DNA of 50,339 bases. It comes from MGIIa-L3 sp038150305 (GTDB lineage Archaea > Thermoplasmatota > Poseidoniia > Poseidoniales > Poseidoniaceae). Positions 16,990 to 27,325 of this stretch are shown one piece after another; within the stretch, counting starts at the first letter, position 1, and each line of letters begins with the position of its first letter. Location: assembly GCA_038150305.1 (NCBI GenBank), contig JAYOTG010000010.1, positions 1-50,339 of the forward strand. The letters are read 5' to 3'. Position numbers and translations under genes: made by a program. The notes below the pieces were generated by a model. That model saw nothing but the letters and a program-made list of their open reading frames with translations, was not told the origin of the DNA and made no database searches.

Positions 16990-19482
16990 TCACTGCCCGA
17001 AGCTCTTCGAACGCTCGACCAAATCCATGTGGCGGAGCCGCCTCAATCCGACCAGCGTCATCGCCTGGGCGGCAAAGAACAGGATGAGGGCGTAGTTGAC
17101 GACGACGGACAGGTCGAGGTCGAGTGCGAAGAAAAACGACCACGTGGAAAAGGAGACCATCATAGCGTTCGCGGCCCACACGGAGAAGAGGCTGCCCGAC
17201 AAAGCGGCCAGGGCGCCAATGATGACGTGTTCCGCGGTGAGGATGGCGCCCATTCGGGGTGTGGAAGCACCAAGGATCCGCAAGGTGGCGTATTCCGCAT
17301 CGTGTTCGGTCAGGTTGATGATGAGCGTGTTGAGCAGAATGACTCCGGCGATGAGCAGTCCAACGCCAATGAAGACGCTGAGGATCTGGGATTGCTGCTC
17401 CCACCCTTCAGCAAAACCGTCGCGAATGGCCTGCTGGTCCAGCACCGCAGCGCCGGCGATGCCAGACGGTGCGGCGAGGCCTGCGTCGTCCGAGCGCAGC
17501 ATCACCATGTTGTACAGGCCGTCCATGCCGATGGGTTCGGCCACGTCCTCGTGATGCGTCCACAGGCTGCGCTCGAATTCGTCGGCGATGCCGACGATCT
17601 CCACCTCGAGGACCGTCACGCCCACCATCACGTCGACCCGGTCGCCCACGGACCACTCGAGCAGCGTGGCTGCGCCGACGTCCACCATCGCTTCGGGGAC
17701 CTCAGCACCGGCGACCGGCAAGCGTCCCTCGACGAGGCGCGTGAGGTGCATCGCATCGGCCTCGTCGGTGCCGAACGCCGTCCGAGCGTGCAGCGTCATC
17801 GCGCGCGTGTCGCCTGTGGCGTTGACCTCTGGCACGGTAAGGGCGCGTTCGGTGTCCCACCCTGCGCCCTCGTTGTCGAGCCAGGTCTCGACCGGCTCGG
17901 CGTCGAACGGGTTGTAGGCGATGGCGTACTGCCACGTGTCAGCATCTTGGGCTTCGATGAAGGCGCCTTCCATCGACGCGACGAGCAGCGCAAACCCGCT
18001 TGAGAGGATCATCGCCAAGCCAAGCCCGATGACGGTCACGGTCAAGCGGAGCGGATGACGGAACATCGCCCGCGCACCGAGGGCGAGCGAGGAGGGCAGA
18101 GAGGAACTCAGCCAATGCACCAGCACGCCGGGGCGCTCTCCCGCGTCGCGCCGGTCGATCTCCAGCGGCGACATGCGGACCGCAGACCACGCCGGCCAGA
18201 GCGTGAAGATGACCACGATGGCCATCACGCTCACCACCGTGGTCGCCCAAACGGCAGGGTCGTGGATGACGTCGATGACGGGTACGCTTCCAACGATGGA
18301 GAAGTAGTACGGCGTGAAGGCCTCCGTCATTTGGGTGCCGAGGGCCACGCCTGCAAGGCTGGCCAGCAATCCCATGGCCACAGGTGGAAGCACATAGGCC
18401 ACGAGCAGGGTGCGGCTCGGGGTTCCAAGGGAGCGAAGCACGGCGATTTCGCGGCGTTGACGGCGCACCAAGCGTTCCAGCGAAACCGCCAGCACGAGGG
18501 CGGACACGCTGACCAACATGCCCAACATGACCGGCTGCATCGTTCGGTTGCCATCGAGGTCAATCCGGAGGAATTCCACTCCGAAGAGCGTCGTCCGGTC
18601 GCCGACCCGCATCGTGGTCAACCCTTCCGATTCGAGGGAGGCGGCCAAGGCTTCGGCCAGATCCGCCAAGGCCTCGCCTTCGCGTTCCGGCGTTTCGGGG
18701 AAGTCGTAGGCCGGTGTCCCTTCCACGTCCACCAACAGCCGGTTGCGGACCTCGGGATCCTCACCCAGATGTTCCAACAGCGCGGTTCGGTTCACATAGG
18801 CAGCGACGAGGCTGCCGGGAACTGGAATCAGCACGTCGGCTGAAGGGACGTAATACGCATGATCAGGTTGGCTGGCAAAGCCGACGACGTCAAACTCGAC
18901 CGAGGTGCCGTTGAGCACGAAGGTCACGCTGTCTCCGAGGTCCACGCCAGTTTCTTCCTTGACGACGTGATCCAGCACCACCTCATTCGGGCCCTCGGCG
19001 TGACGGCCCCAACCATCCGCAACGTAGGGACGGTTGATGCGGCCGAGGCCGTCATCGGTCACCTCCATGCCGTGGACAACAAGGGTGGCTTTGGTGAGGA
19101 CGTCATCGTCGCAAGCCGCCAAGGAACTGCATCCTTTGGCTTCGGCCAGGAAGGTGCGTTGCGCCTCAGAGTGGGCGTATTCACCGCGAATCACCATGCG
19201 TGATTCACAGGCCGCGATCGCGAGCCCAGCCGTGTCGGGTGTCGAAGCGCACGCGCGATCCAGCGCCGCTGCCTCGTAGGTGAATCCGTCTGGTCCTGTC
19301 GCGAACAGGTCTCCAAGGTTGGTCACGTCGTAGTACTCTGCGTAGACCTCGTCCGCGTTTCGAATGTGCTCGGCGAACATCACGGAGACCGAACTCGCCA
19401 GGATGAGCAGCAGCAAGAAAACGCCCGTCACCACACGGTTTCGTGCCCAATGACGGGCAAGGCGACGAAGCTGCAGACGCAT
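16990..19482 (-). CDS. FtsX-like ABC transporter permease (MacB/LolC type)
   Basis: 830 residues. Topology: N-terminal TM (about 16-36), long extracytoplasmic domain (about 40-310), three TM helices (about 315-430, including LERLVRRQRREIAVLRSLGT, the FtsX coupling region), a further TM around 485-510, a second outer domain and three final TM helices. The EYATLRILGASTPRMGAI motif is the second coupling site. It is a duplicated FtsX fold, so one chain may form the whole permease. The ATPase gene precedes it by six bases. Confidence 0.9.
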   Translation of the reverse strand: MRLQLRRLARHWARNRVVTGVFLLLLILASSVSVMFAEHIRNADEVYAEYYDVTNLGDLFATGPDGFTYEAAALDRACASTPDTAGLAIAACESRMVIRGEYAHSEAQRTFLAEAKGCSSLAACDDDVLTKATLVVHGMEVTDDGLGRINRPYVADGWGRHAEGPNEVVLDHVVKEETGVDLGDSVTFVLNGTSVEFDVVGFASQPDHAYYVPSADVLIPVPGSLVAAYVNRTALLEHLGEDPEVRNRLLVDVEGTPAYDFPETPEREGEALADLAEALAASLESEGLTTMRVGDRTTLFGVEFLRIDLDGNRTMQPVMLGMLVSVSALVLAVSLERLVRRQRREIAVLRSLGTPSRTLLVAYVLPPVAMGLLASLAGVALGTQMTEAFTPYYFSIVGSVPVIDVIHDPAVWATTVVSVMAIVVIFTLWPAWSAVRMSPLEIDRRDAGERPGVLVHWLSSSLPSSLALGARAMFRHPLRLTVTVIGLGLAMILSSGFALLVASMEGAFIEAQDADTWQYAIAYNPFDAEPVETWLDNEGAGWDTERALTVPEVNATGDTRAMTLHARTAFGTDEADAMHLTRLVEGRLPVAGAEVPEAMVDVGAATLLEWSVGDRVDVMVGVTVLEVEIVGIADEFERSLWTHHEDVAEPIGMDGLYNMVMLRSDDAGLAAPSGIAGAAVLDQQAIRDGFAEGWEQQSQILSVFIGVGLLIAGVILLNTLIINLTEHDAEYATLRILGASTPRMGAILTAEHVIIGALAALSGSLFSVWAANAMMVSFSTWSFFFALDLDLSVVVNYALILFFAAQAMTLVGLRRLRHMDLVERSKSFGQ

Positions 19483-19488
19483 GGGCGG

Positions 19489-20520
19489 TCACTCCTTTCG
19501 CTTTGGTCGAGCGGCCTCGGCAATGTCCTTGGCGACCCCGGTCAGGGCCTTTGCGGTCGCCAGTCCGCCGTGGATGGCGGCTTCAACCGGTCGGCGCACG
19601 GTGTCGACCACCTCCTCGGCGGTGTCCAGGGCGTCTTTCACCGCCGCCTTGCCTTTGCCGACGATGGTCCCAGCGGCACCCCGCTCGTCGCTTTGGAGGC
19701 GTCCAGAGTCGAGGCGGAGCACGCGCGTGGCGTGTTGGGTGAGGCTCTCGTCGTGGGTCACGATGACCGCGGTGACCTGCTCCTTTCGGCAGATGCCCAG
19801 CAAGACGTCCATCACCTGCTGGGTCGTCTCGCTGTCGAGGTTTCCAGTCGGCTCGTCACCGAGCAGCAACTGTGCCTTCTTGGCCAGACTCCGGGCGATG
19901 GCCACGCGCTGCTGCTGTCCGCCGGACAATTCGGAGGGAAAACGGTCGTGCAGGCCTTCAAGGCCAACCCTGCTGATCATGTCCATCGCGTGAGCACGGT
20001 CGCGCGCTCCGGCGATCTCTTGGGCGAGCATCACGTTCTCGAGCACCGTGAGGTCGCCAAGCAGGTTGTACTGCTGGAAGACGTACCCGATGTTGCGCCG
20101 TCGGAAGGAAGCCTGCGCCTCGAGTGCCTTCGCACGGCGGCGCGAGGCCATGGTGCGACTCGGGGCTCGAATCGTGGCCTGCACCAGACGAACCGCGACT
20201 TCGACCGGCCAGACCAGCGGTTGAAGCAGGGGATGGGGCATGGAGAGGGCAAAGCGCGTTGTTTCCAGCGCATCAGGCGCCGTGGGCACGTCTTCGCCAA
20301 GGAAGCGGTAGGTCCCCTCCGTCGGGCTGTCCATGGCCGAGAGCACGTTCAGGAGGGTGGTTTTCCCAGACCCTGAGGGGCCGAGCAGCATCACCACGAC
20401 CTCGCCCTGTTTGAGGTCCAAGTCGATGCCGTCGAGGGCTGCGACGGTTTCGCCTGCGGAGGCGTAGACACGACGAACGCCGCGGAGTTCGATCAGCGGA
20501 GACGTGAAGTTCTCAGCCAT
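19489..20520 (-). CDS. ABC transporter ATP-binding protein (LolD/MacB type) with insert
   Basis: 343 residues from ATG 20520 (MAENFTSP). Walker A GPSGSGKTT, Q-loop GYVFQQYNLL, signature LSGGQQQRVAIARSL, Walker B LLLGDEPTGNLD and the H-loop VTHDES are all intact, so it should hydrolyse ATP. Between Walker A and the Q-loop is an extra segment of about 40 residues including PHPLLQPLVWPVEVAVRLVQ. A C-terminal extension of about 70 residues is amphipathic and ends PKRKE. It powers the adjacent FtsX-type permease. A TATA-like GTATAGAA lies about 35 bases upstream. Confidence 0.93.
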   Translation of the reverse strand: MAENFTSPLIELRGVRRVYASAGETVAALDGIDLDLKQGEVVVMLLGPSGSGKTTLLNVLSAMDSPTEGTYRFLGEDVPTAPDALETTRFALSMPHPLLQPLVWPVEVAVRLVQATIRAPSRTMASRRRAKALEAQASFRRRNIGYVFQQYNLLGDLTVLENVMLAQEIAGARDRAHAMDMISRVGLEGLHDRFPSELSGGQQQRVAIARSLAKKAQLLLGDEPTGNLDSETTQQVMDVLLGICRKEQVTAVIVTHDESLTQHATRVLRLDSGRLQSDERGAAGTIVGKGKAAVKDALDTAEEVVDTVRRPVEAAIHGGLATAKALTGVAKDIAEAARPKRKE

Positions 20521-20617
20521 GAACAATCGAGCGAGGGCCCGTGTATCAGGCCTTCTATACGGTGAACAGAAGGGCGTTCGGCGGACCATTCAAAGGTCGA
20601 ACCAAGGTCCTGAACGC

Positions 20618-21370
20618 GTGACGCCTTCGGATTCGTCCACGCCCTTCTGGGAGTCCGTTGACGGGCCCGAGCAGGTGACGCCTCAGGAATCGGCGCCTGC
20701 TCCATCTTCCGAGCCAGCACCAGAGCCGGTGTCCTTGGGCATCCTTCCCGCCGCGCCCGTGGCAGAGAACACGGAGGCGGATGCTGAACGGGCACCTTCC
20801 GTTGATGTGCCTGAGCAGGCGTTTGATCAGGAGGAAGATGAGCTCGGAGCGACGATCACCGGCATGTTCTTTCTCCTGTTTTTCTCCATGTTTTGGGTTG
20901 GAGGTACCGCGGTGGCCACCGTGGTCATCACGGGTAACCTGGCCGAACAGCACAGCACCCGAAACTGGGAGGAGACGCCCGGAACGATGGACCGCAGCTG
21001 GGTGAGTGAAGAGGTGAGTTGTGACGATGAAGGGTGCAGCACAAATTATTGCGTCAAGGTGCGCTACAGTTACGGCTACGGGAACCTCTTGTCCGGTGAA
21101 GAGCTTTCCAAGATGGAGGACTGCTACGCTTCCTCGCGTCTTGCATCGAAGATGCTCGACCGTTACCCTGCCGGTTCAGACGTGACCGTGTACCACCATC
21201 CTGACGACATCAACGAGACCGTGCTCGAGACGGGTTTGGCGCTTCGCTACATGTGGGTCTTGGTGTTCATGCTGCCCTTCCAAGGGGTCTCGTTGATCCT
21301 CCTCTACCTGCTCCAATCGTCCGCCCGCTCGGCCATGTCCGGCTCCGGCGGTGGCGGGGGCTCATCTTGA
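20618..21370 (+). CDS. DUF3592-type two-TM protein
   Basis: About 250 residues from GTG 20618. A Pro/Glu-rich N-terminus (about 1-75) precedes TM1 (GMFFLLFFSMFWVGGTAVAT). An extracytoplasmic beta domain follows, with WEETPGTMDRSWV, YSYGYGNLLSG and YPAGSDVTVYHHPDDINETV, then TM2 and a Gly/Ser tail. The W..TPG, Y.Y...G and YPxGS.V.VYYxP pattern is that of DUF3592. A longer reading from 20504 would overlap the divergent ABC gene and lie upstream of the TATA-like TTCTATAC at 20553-20560, so the internal GTG is preferred. Function unknown. Confidence 0.72.
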   Translation: MTPSDSSTPFWESVDGPEQVTPQESAPAPSSEPAPEPVSLGILPAAPVAENTEADAERAPSVDVPEQAFDQEEDELGATITGMFFLLFFSMFWVGGTAVATVVITGNLAEQHSTRNWEETPGTMDRSWVSEEVSCDDEGCSTNYCVKVRYSYGYGNLLSGEELSKMEDCYASSRLASKMLDRYPAGSDVTVYHHPDDINETVLETGLALRYMWVLVFMLPFQGVSLILLYLLQSSARSAMSGSGGGGGSS

Positions 21371-21398
21371 TGAGGGAGGCGCACGCGCAGCCAACCAC

Positions 21399-21482
21399 GC
21401 AGGGGTCGCCCAGCTTGGTCAACGGCGGTGGGTTTAGGTCCCATTCCTCAACGGTTCGCAGGTTCGAATCCTGCCCCCTGCA
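21399..21482 (+). tRNA. tRNA-Leu (anticodon TAG)
   Basis: A class II tRNA with acceptor GCAGGGG/CCCCTGC, anticodon loop TTTAGGT (TAG at 21435-21437), a long variable arm typical of Leu, T-arm GCAGG-TTCGAAT-CCTGC and discriminator A. No CCA is encoded and no intron is present. Its last 20 bases recur downstream (see repeats). Confidence 0.95.
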
Positions 21483-21483
21483 C
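21463..21483 (+). repeat. tRNA-Leu 3' end, first copy of a 21-bp direct repeat
   Basis: TTCGAATCCTGCCCCCTGCA plus one further C. It is the T-loop to discriminator of tRNA-Leu and recurs exactly at 21559-21579. tRNA 3' ends are common integrase attachment sites. Confidence 0.85.
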
Positions 21484-21558
21484 TCCGACGACACGTGCTT
21501 CCAACCTTTGCGCGCAGCATTCTAGGCATCGCCCTTGCCGTTGGTCAAGGGCTCAACC

Positions 21559-21579
21559 TTCGAATCCTGCCCCCTGCAC
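21559..21579 (+). repeat. Second copy of the tRNA-Leu 3' end (possible att scar)
   Basis: An exact 21-base repeat of the tRNA-Leu 3' end, 75 bases downstream of the first copy. No acceptor 5' strand, D-arm or anticodon arm belongs to it, so it is not a second tRNA. The bases between the copies contain no convincing gene. It is consistent with the remnant attachment site of a lost or shrunken element. Confidence 0.7.
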
Positions 21580-21601
21580 CATGCTCCGCATCTTGCCGTG
21601 T

Positions 21602-21985
21602 TCAGGCGCAAGCAGGGCAAAGGCCGCGGAAGGTGAGGGCCACGTCCTCGATCATGGCGAGGGGCTCGGTTTCAGGTTCTGGGGCCTTCATCTCTGGAAG
21701 CGGAACGTCCCAAATCTGCTCACATGCGGTGCACACGGCGTGGGCGTGCGGTTGCAAATTGGTGTCGTAGAGGGTCTCACCCAGGTGTTCGACGCTGTTG
21801 AGCACACCGTCTTGAACCATCCGCGCGAGTTGCCTGTAGACCGTGGCCATGGCCACGCCCTCTTCGCTCAGGCTGGCATGAACCGCCTTTGCGTTGGGGT
21901 GGTGGTGAAGGTCCATCACGGCCTGCTCGATCAGCATGCCCTGCCGGGTTTGGCGGCGTTGTGGCGTGGGTTTGTCCCCAGCCAT
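21602..21985 (-). CDS. Fur/PerR family metal-dependent regulator
   Basis: 127 residues from ATG 21985, preceded by GGTGAT. The winged-helix DNA-binding part includes AVHASLSEEGVAMATVYRQL (the Fur recognition-helix region), followed by the His-rich dimerisation part QPHAHAVC. Structural-zinc Cys pairs are CTAC and CPAC. It lies directly downstream of katG on the same strand and near peroxiredoxin, so a PerR-like peroxide-sensing role is likely. Fur and PerR cannot be separated reliably by eye. Confidence 0.88.
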   Translation of the reverse strand: MAGDKPTPQRRQTRQGMLIEQAVMDLHHHPNAKAVHASLSEEGVAMATVYRQLARMVQDGVLNSVEHLGETLYDTNLQPHAHAVCTACEQIWDVPLPEMKAPEPETEPLAMIEDVALTFRGLCPACA

Positions 21986-22030
21986 CACATCACCCTCTAA
22001 TTCCTGCTCAGGCCTGTTGATGTGTCTCGC

Positions 22031-24172
<2,142 letters not shown>

Positions 24173-24193
24173 GAGCGCTCCAGCGCCCCCCGT

Positions 24194-24223
24194 CTTATAG
24201 AATTGATTCTCATTCTGAATAAG
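24194..24223. promoter_or_regulatory. AT-rich imperfect palindrome in the katG/peroxiredoxin divergent promoter
   Basis: Outer arms CTTAT (24194-24198) and ATAAG (24219-24223) flank GAATTGATTC and ATTCTGAAT half-palindromes. This is the only AT-rich patch in the intergenic region and contains the katG TATA-like element on the minus strand. Its composition resembles Fur/PerR boxes, and a Fur-family gene lies downstream of katG. Confidence 0.5.
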
Positions 24224-24287
24224 GCCCAAAATCCACCAAACCTTCTTTTCCAAACAACATTAACTCCGGGACCCTCGTCGGGGAGAC

Positions 24288-24749
24288 ATGGTTTCCATTG
24301 GCGACGCTGCACCAGACTTCACCCTCACCGCGACCGACAAGAGCAAGGTCACCTTGTCCGACCACCGGGGTCAGCGGGTGGTGCTCGCGTTCTACCCTGC
24401 CGCGTTTACCGGCGTGTGCACGACCGAAATGTGCGCCTTCCGCGACTCCATGGCGGCCTTGAACGATGTGGGTGCAACCGTGTTCGGCGTCTCAGTCGAC
24501 TCCCCCTTCGCCAACGGTGCCTTTGCCAAAGAGAACGGGCTCGAGTTCACCCTGCTCTCAGACGTGCACCGCACGATGATCAGCAATTATGGCATGACCT
24601 TCGAGAACTTCGTCATCGACGGATACACCGTGGCCAACCGCGGCGTCGTCATCGTCGAGGCCGACGGCTCGGTGGGCTATGTCTGGACGTGTGAGAGCCT
24701 CGGTCAAGAGCCGGATTACGACGAGATCATCGCGCATTGCGCGCAGTGA
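24288..24749 (+). CDS. Peroxiredoxin (AhpC/BCP type)
   Basis: 153 residues, thioredoxin fold. The peroxidatic site is FYPAAFTGVCTTEMCAFRD: Pro, Thr and Cys of the PxxxT/SxxC motif are present, with a second Cys five residues later (CTTEMC), which suggests an atypical 2-Cys mechanism. It reduces peroxides in the cytosol. It is divergent from katG over a shared promoter, consistent with a common peroxide response. Further Cys near the C-terminus (WTCESLG, AHCAQ) could also act in resolution. Confidence 0.93.
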   Translation: MVSIGDAAPDFTLTATDKSKVTLSDHRGQRVVLAFYPAAFTGVCTTEMCAFRDSMAALNDVGATVFGVSVDSPFANGAFAKENGLEFTLLSDVHRTMISNYGMTFENFVIDGYTVANRGVVIVEADGSVGYVWTCESLGQEPDYDEIIAHCAQ

Positions 24750-24785
24750 AACCAGATGGCTTCCTGATGTTCAGGCGCGGGCGCC

Positions 24786-24992
24786 TCAGGTGGTGCACGT
24801 GAACCCGGTGGCGTTGACCGCCTGAACGATGGCGTTTGTGTCGCCGCCGTCCACCACGTCGACCAGGCCGCGTCCAAGGTCATGATCGATGTGCGCAGAG
24901 CGAACGTCCGGTCGGGCTTCCAGCACGCGCTTCACCCGGCCCGAGCAGCACCCGCAGGTCATGCCGCCAATCGTCAATCCAAGCATGGGCAT
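24786..24992 (-). CDS. Heavy-metal-associated domain protein (copper chaperone-like)
   Basis: 68 residues, a single HMA fold: LTIGGMTCGCCSGRVKRVLE carries the metal-binding GMTCxxC, followed by the DVRSAHIDHDLGRGLVDV strand pair. It lies 25 bases after the copper P-type ATPase stop on the same strand. It is likely to pass Cu(I) to or from the ATPase. Confidence 0.88.
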   Translation of the reverse strand: MPMLGLTIGGMTCGCCSGRVKRVLEARPDVRSAHIDHDLGRGLVDVVDGGDTNAIVQAVNATGFTCTT

Positions 24993-25017
24993 GGCTGAAC
25001 CATCACGGCATGCGATT

Positions 25018-27085
25018 TCAATGCTCCCAACGGCGCGGCGTCCACCATCGCAACGTCAAACTGTTGGCCACCACGCTGACGCTTGAGAGGCTCATCGCTG
25101 CGGCCGCAAAGGCAGGCGGAAGCAACCATCCCGTCAAGGGGTACAGCAGCCCCATCGCCAAGGGGAGGCCCACGAGGTTGTAGCCGAAGGCCCATGCAAG
25201 GTTGGTGCGAATCTTTCCGACCGTGTGACGGCCGAGATCGAGTGCTCCTCTCACGTCCATCAGGTCGTCACGCAGCAACACCACTTGTGCGGCGTCCACG
25301 GCAATGCCCGCGCCGCCGCCCATCGCGATGCCGAGGTGCGCCGAAGCGAGCGCTGCGGCATCGTTGATGCCGTCGCCGACCATGGCCACCGTCCTGCCTT
25401 GTTCGCGGAGGGATTGGACGGTGCTCCCTTTCTCATCGGGAAGCACATCGGGCAGTACGGTGGTGATGCCCACGTCCTCTGCGAGGTGTTCTGCGGTGGC
25501 CCGCTGGTCGCCAGTGAGCATGATGACGTCCAAGCCGGCGCGCTGCATGCCGGCGATGGCCTCTTTCGAGGACGGGCGGAGGTGATCGCGGAGCTCCAAC
25601 CAACCGAGGGCGTGGGGGCCGTGACCGACCATCACCACGCCAGCACCGGTCTGAGCCCGAAGGAGCATCTGCTCGCGGCGTTCCTCGTCGATCTCAAGGC
25701 CAAGGTCCAGCATCATGTCCAGGTTCCCGATGGCCACGGGGCCATCCGGCGTTTCACCACGGATGCCTTGGCCTGGCTTGACGATGATGTCCTTCACGTC
25801 GGGAAGCGATCGGTCAAAATTGGACCACGACCACCGCACGGCCTCAGCAATGGGATGCAAGCTGTCCTGCTCAAGCGCTGCAGCCAAGCCCAGCATCTGC
25901 GGAATGTCGCCGTGGAGCAATTCGATGTGAGCGATGCGTGGCTTCCCTTCGGTGATCGTGCCCGTTTTGTCGAGCACTACGGTATCGATGGTGGTGCTTT
26001 GCTCGAGGGCTTCGATGCCCTTGACCAGCATCCCGTGACGCGCACCGATGCCCGTGCCGACCACCAGGGCGGTCGGGGTCGCCAATCCCAGCGCGCACGG
26101 GCAGGCGATGACGAGGGTGGAGACCAGCACGAGCATGCTCTGCTCCACGGGTGCTCCAGAGAGGTACCACCCGATGGCCGCCGCCACGGCCATGACGATG
26201 ACCACGGGAACAAAAACGCGAGAAATCCGGTCGACCAAGCGCTGAATTGGAGCCTTTCCACCCTGCGCGGCTTCGACCAAGGCAATGACGCGGTCGAGGA
26301 GGGTTGCTCCAGCGGCTTCCGTCACGCGCATCATGACGGTGGCGTCCACCGGGCTGGACCCGCCGTGAACGTCTTCGCCGTGCTTGACGTTGATCGGATA
26401 GGCCTCACCCGTGAGCGATGAGGTGTCCATCAGGACGCGATCTGAGACCAGCACCCCGTCAACAGGCACCACCTCGCCCGGCCGGACCCGAATGACGTCA
26501 CCGGGCGCGAGGGCTTCGACCGGCACCGCCGTCGATGGCGCCTCGTCCGTTTCCCCGTCCACCTTCCACGCCTCTTCTGGACGCAAGCGCATCAGCCCGT
26601 GTAAAGCGTCGGTGGCCTGGAAACGGGCACGTGCCTCCAGCCAGTCCCCGAGCAAGAGGAAGGCCACAATGAAGGCGGCACCGTCAATGAAGACCATGCC
26701 GTCACCAAGGTTGTGGNNNNNNNNNNNNNNNNNNNNNNNNNNNNNNNNNNNNNNNNNNNNNNNNNNNNNNNNNNNNNNNNNNNNNNNNNNNNNNNNNNNN
26801 NNNNNNNNNNNNNNNNCCTTGTCCTCTGCGGCGGAGGTCGGCCTGGCCTTGCCGCCGTCGCTCAAGGGGGTCCACGGGTCGAGATGCTCCGAACCCGCCA
26901 CGATCGATGGCTTGGATGACCTCGTCGAGGGAGGCGGTGTCCTCCAGCGTGACCACCGCGCGCTCGAGGGCCAAGTTCACGCTGACGGACTCGACGCCCT
27001 CGACGCCCATGGCCAGGCGTTCCACGCTGGCCACGCAAGCGCCACAGGACATGCCGTTGACGTCCAGGCGGTGCATGGCGTTCAT
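25018..27085 (-). CDS. copA: Copper-translocating P1B-type ATPase (interrupted by assembly gap)
   Basis: An N-terminal HMA domain (MHRLDVNGMSCGACVASVER) lies on one side of the gap, and the remainder on the other. The remainder has the TM bundle, the actuator with SSLTGEAYP, the ion-site CPC in IACPCALGLATPTALVVG, the phosphorylation site VLDKTGTITEGKP, the HP motif (DSLHPIAEA), and MVGDGINDAAALASAHLG. It pumps Cu(I) out of the cell. The missing bases cover the end of the N-terminal linker and the first TM helices. The two parts are in different frames only because the gap length is arbitrary. It is one gene, not a pseudogene, as far as can be seen. Confidence 0.92.
26717..26816. other. Assembly gap (100 N)
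   Basis: Exactly 100 undetermined bases, a conventional placeholder for a gap of unknown length, inside the copper ATPase gene. Confidence 0.98.
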
Positions 27086-27087
27086 GC

Positions 27088-27270
27088 TCAAGCCTCCGCA
27101 GCGCTGCAGCATGCGTTCATTCGGCCCGGCCCCGCATCAAGGGAGACGCAGCCGCACCCGCAGGAGCACATCCAACCGATGGGGTCCCACCCTTTGCCGC
27201 CTTCAGCGCGCGTGTAGAGTCGCTTCATTTTGCAGCCGCAGGTGCAAACCTCTGCGGTCACTCGCGCCAT
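27088..27270 (-). CDS. Small Cys-rich zinc-ribbon-like protein of the copper operon
   Basis: 60 residues from ATG 27270. It contains VCTCGCKMKRLYTR, then WMCSCGCGCVSLD and a terminal NACCSAAEA, eight or more Cys arranged as two knuckles separated by about 20 residues. It could bind Cu(I) or zinc, or be a small metal sensor. It ends two bases before the copA start. The TATA-like TTTATATT centred near 27296 is about 26 bases upstream of ATG 27270, so the operon mRNA probably begins at this gene. An upstream start at 27303 would overlap the TATA box and is rejected. Confidence 0.6.
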   Translation of the reverse strand: MARVTAEVCTCGCKMKRLYTRAEGGKGWDPIGWMCSCGCGCVSLDAGPGRMNACCSAAEA

Positions 27271-27282
27271 GATGTTGCGTGG

Positions 27283-27319
27283 AATGTAGTCAATATAAAC
27301 CATGTTGATTGACTACATT
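27283..27319. promoter_or_regulatory. 12-bp perfect inverted repeat flanking the copper-operon TATA box
   Basis: AATGTAGTCAAT (27283-27294) and ATTGACTACATT (27308-27319) are perfect inverted arms around a 13-base spacer. The minus-strand TATA-like TTTATATT runs from the spacer into the left arm. It precedes the Cys-rich/copA/chaperone operon. A dimeric or tetrameric repressor bound here would block TBP access. Confidence 0.75.
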
Positions 27320-27325
27320 AGAACC

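Noticed and set aside
21559..21579. A second tRNA at the repeated 3' end
   Set aside because: Only the T-loop to acceptor part is present; no 5' acceptor strand, D-arm or anticodon arm can be formed from the 75 bases before it.
25018..27112. Apparent frameshift or split of the copper ATPase
   Set aside because: The frame change lies across a 100-N placeholder of unknown length, so it has no biological meaning.
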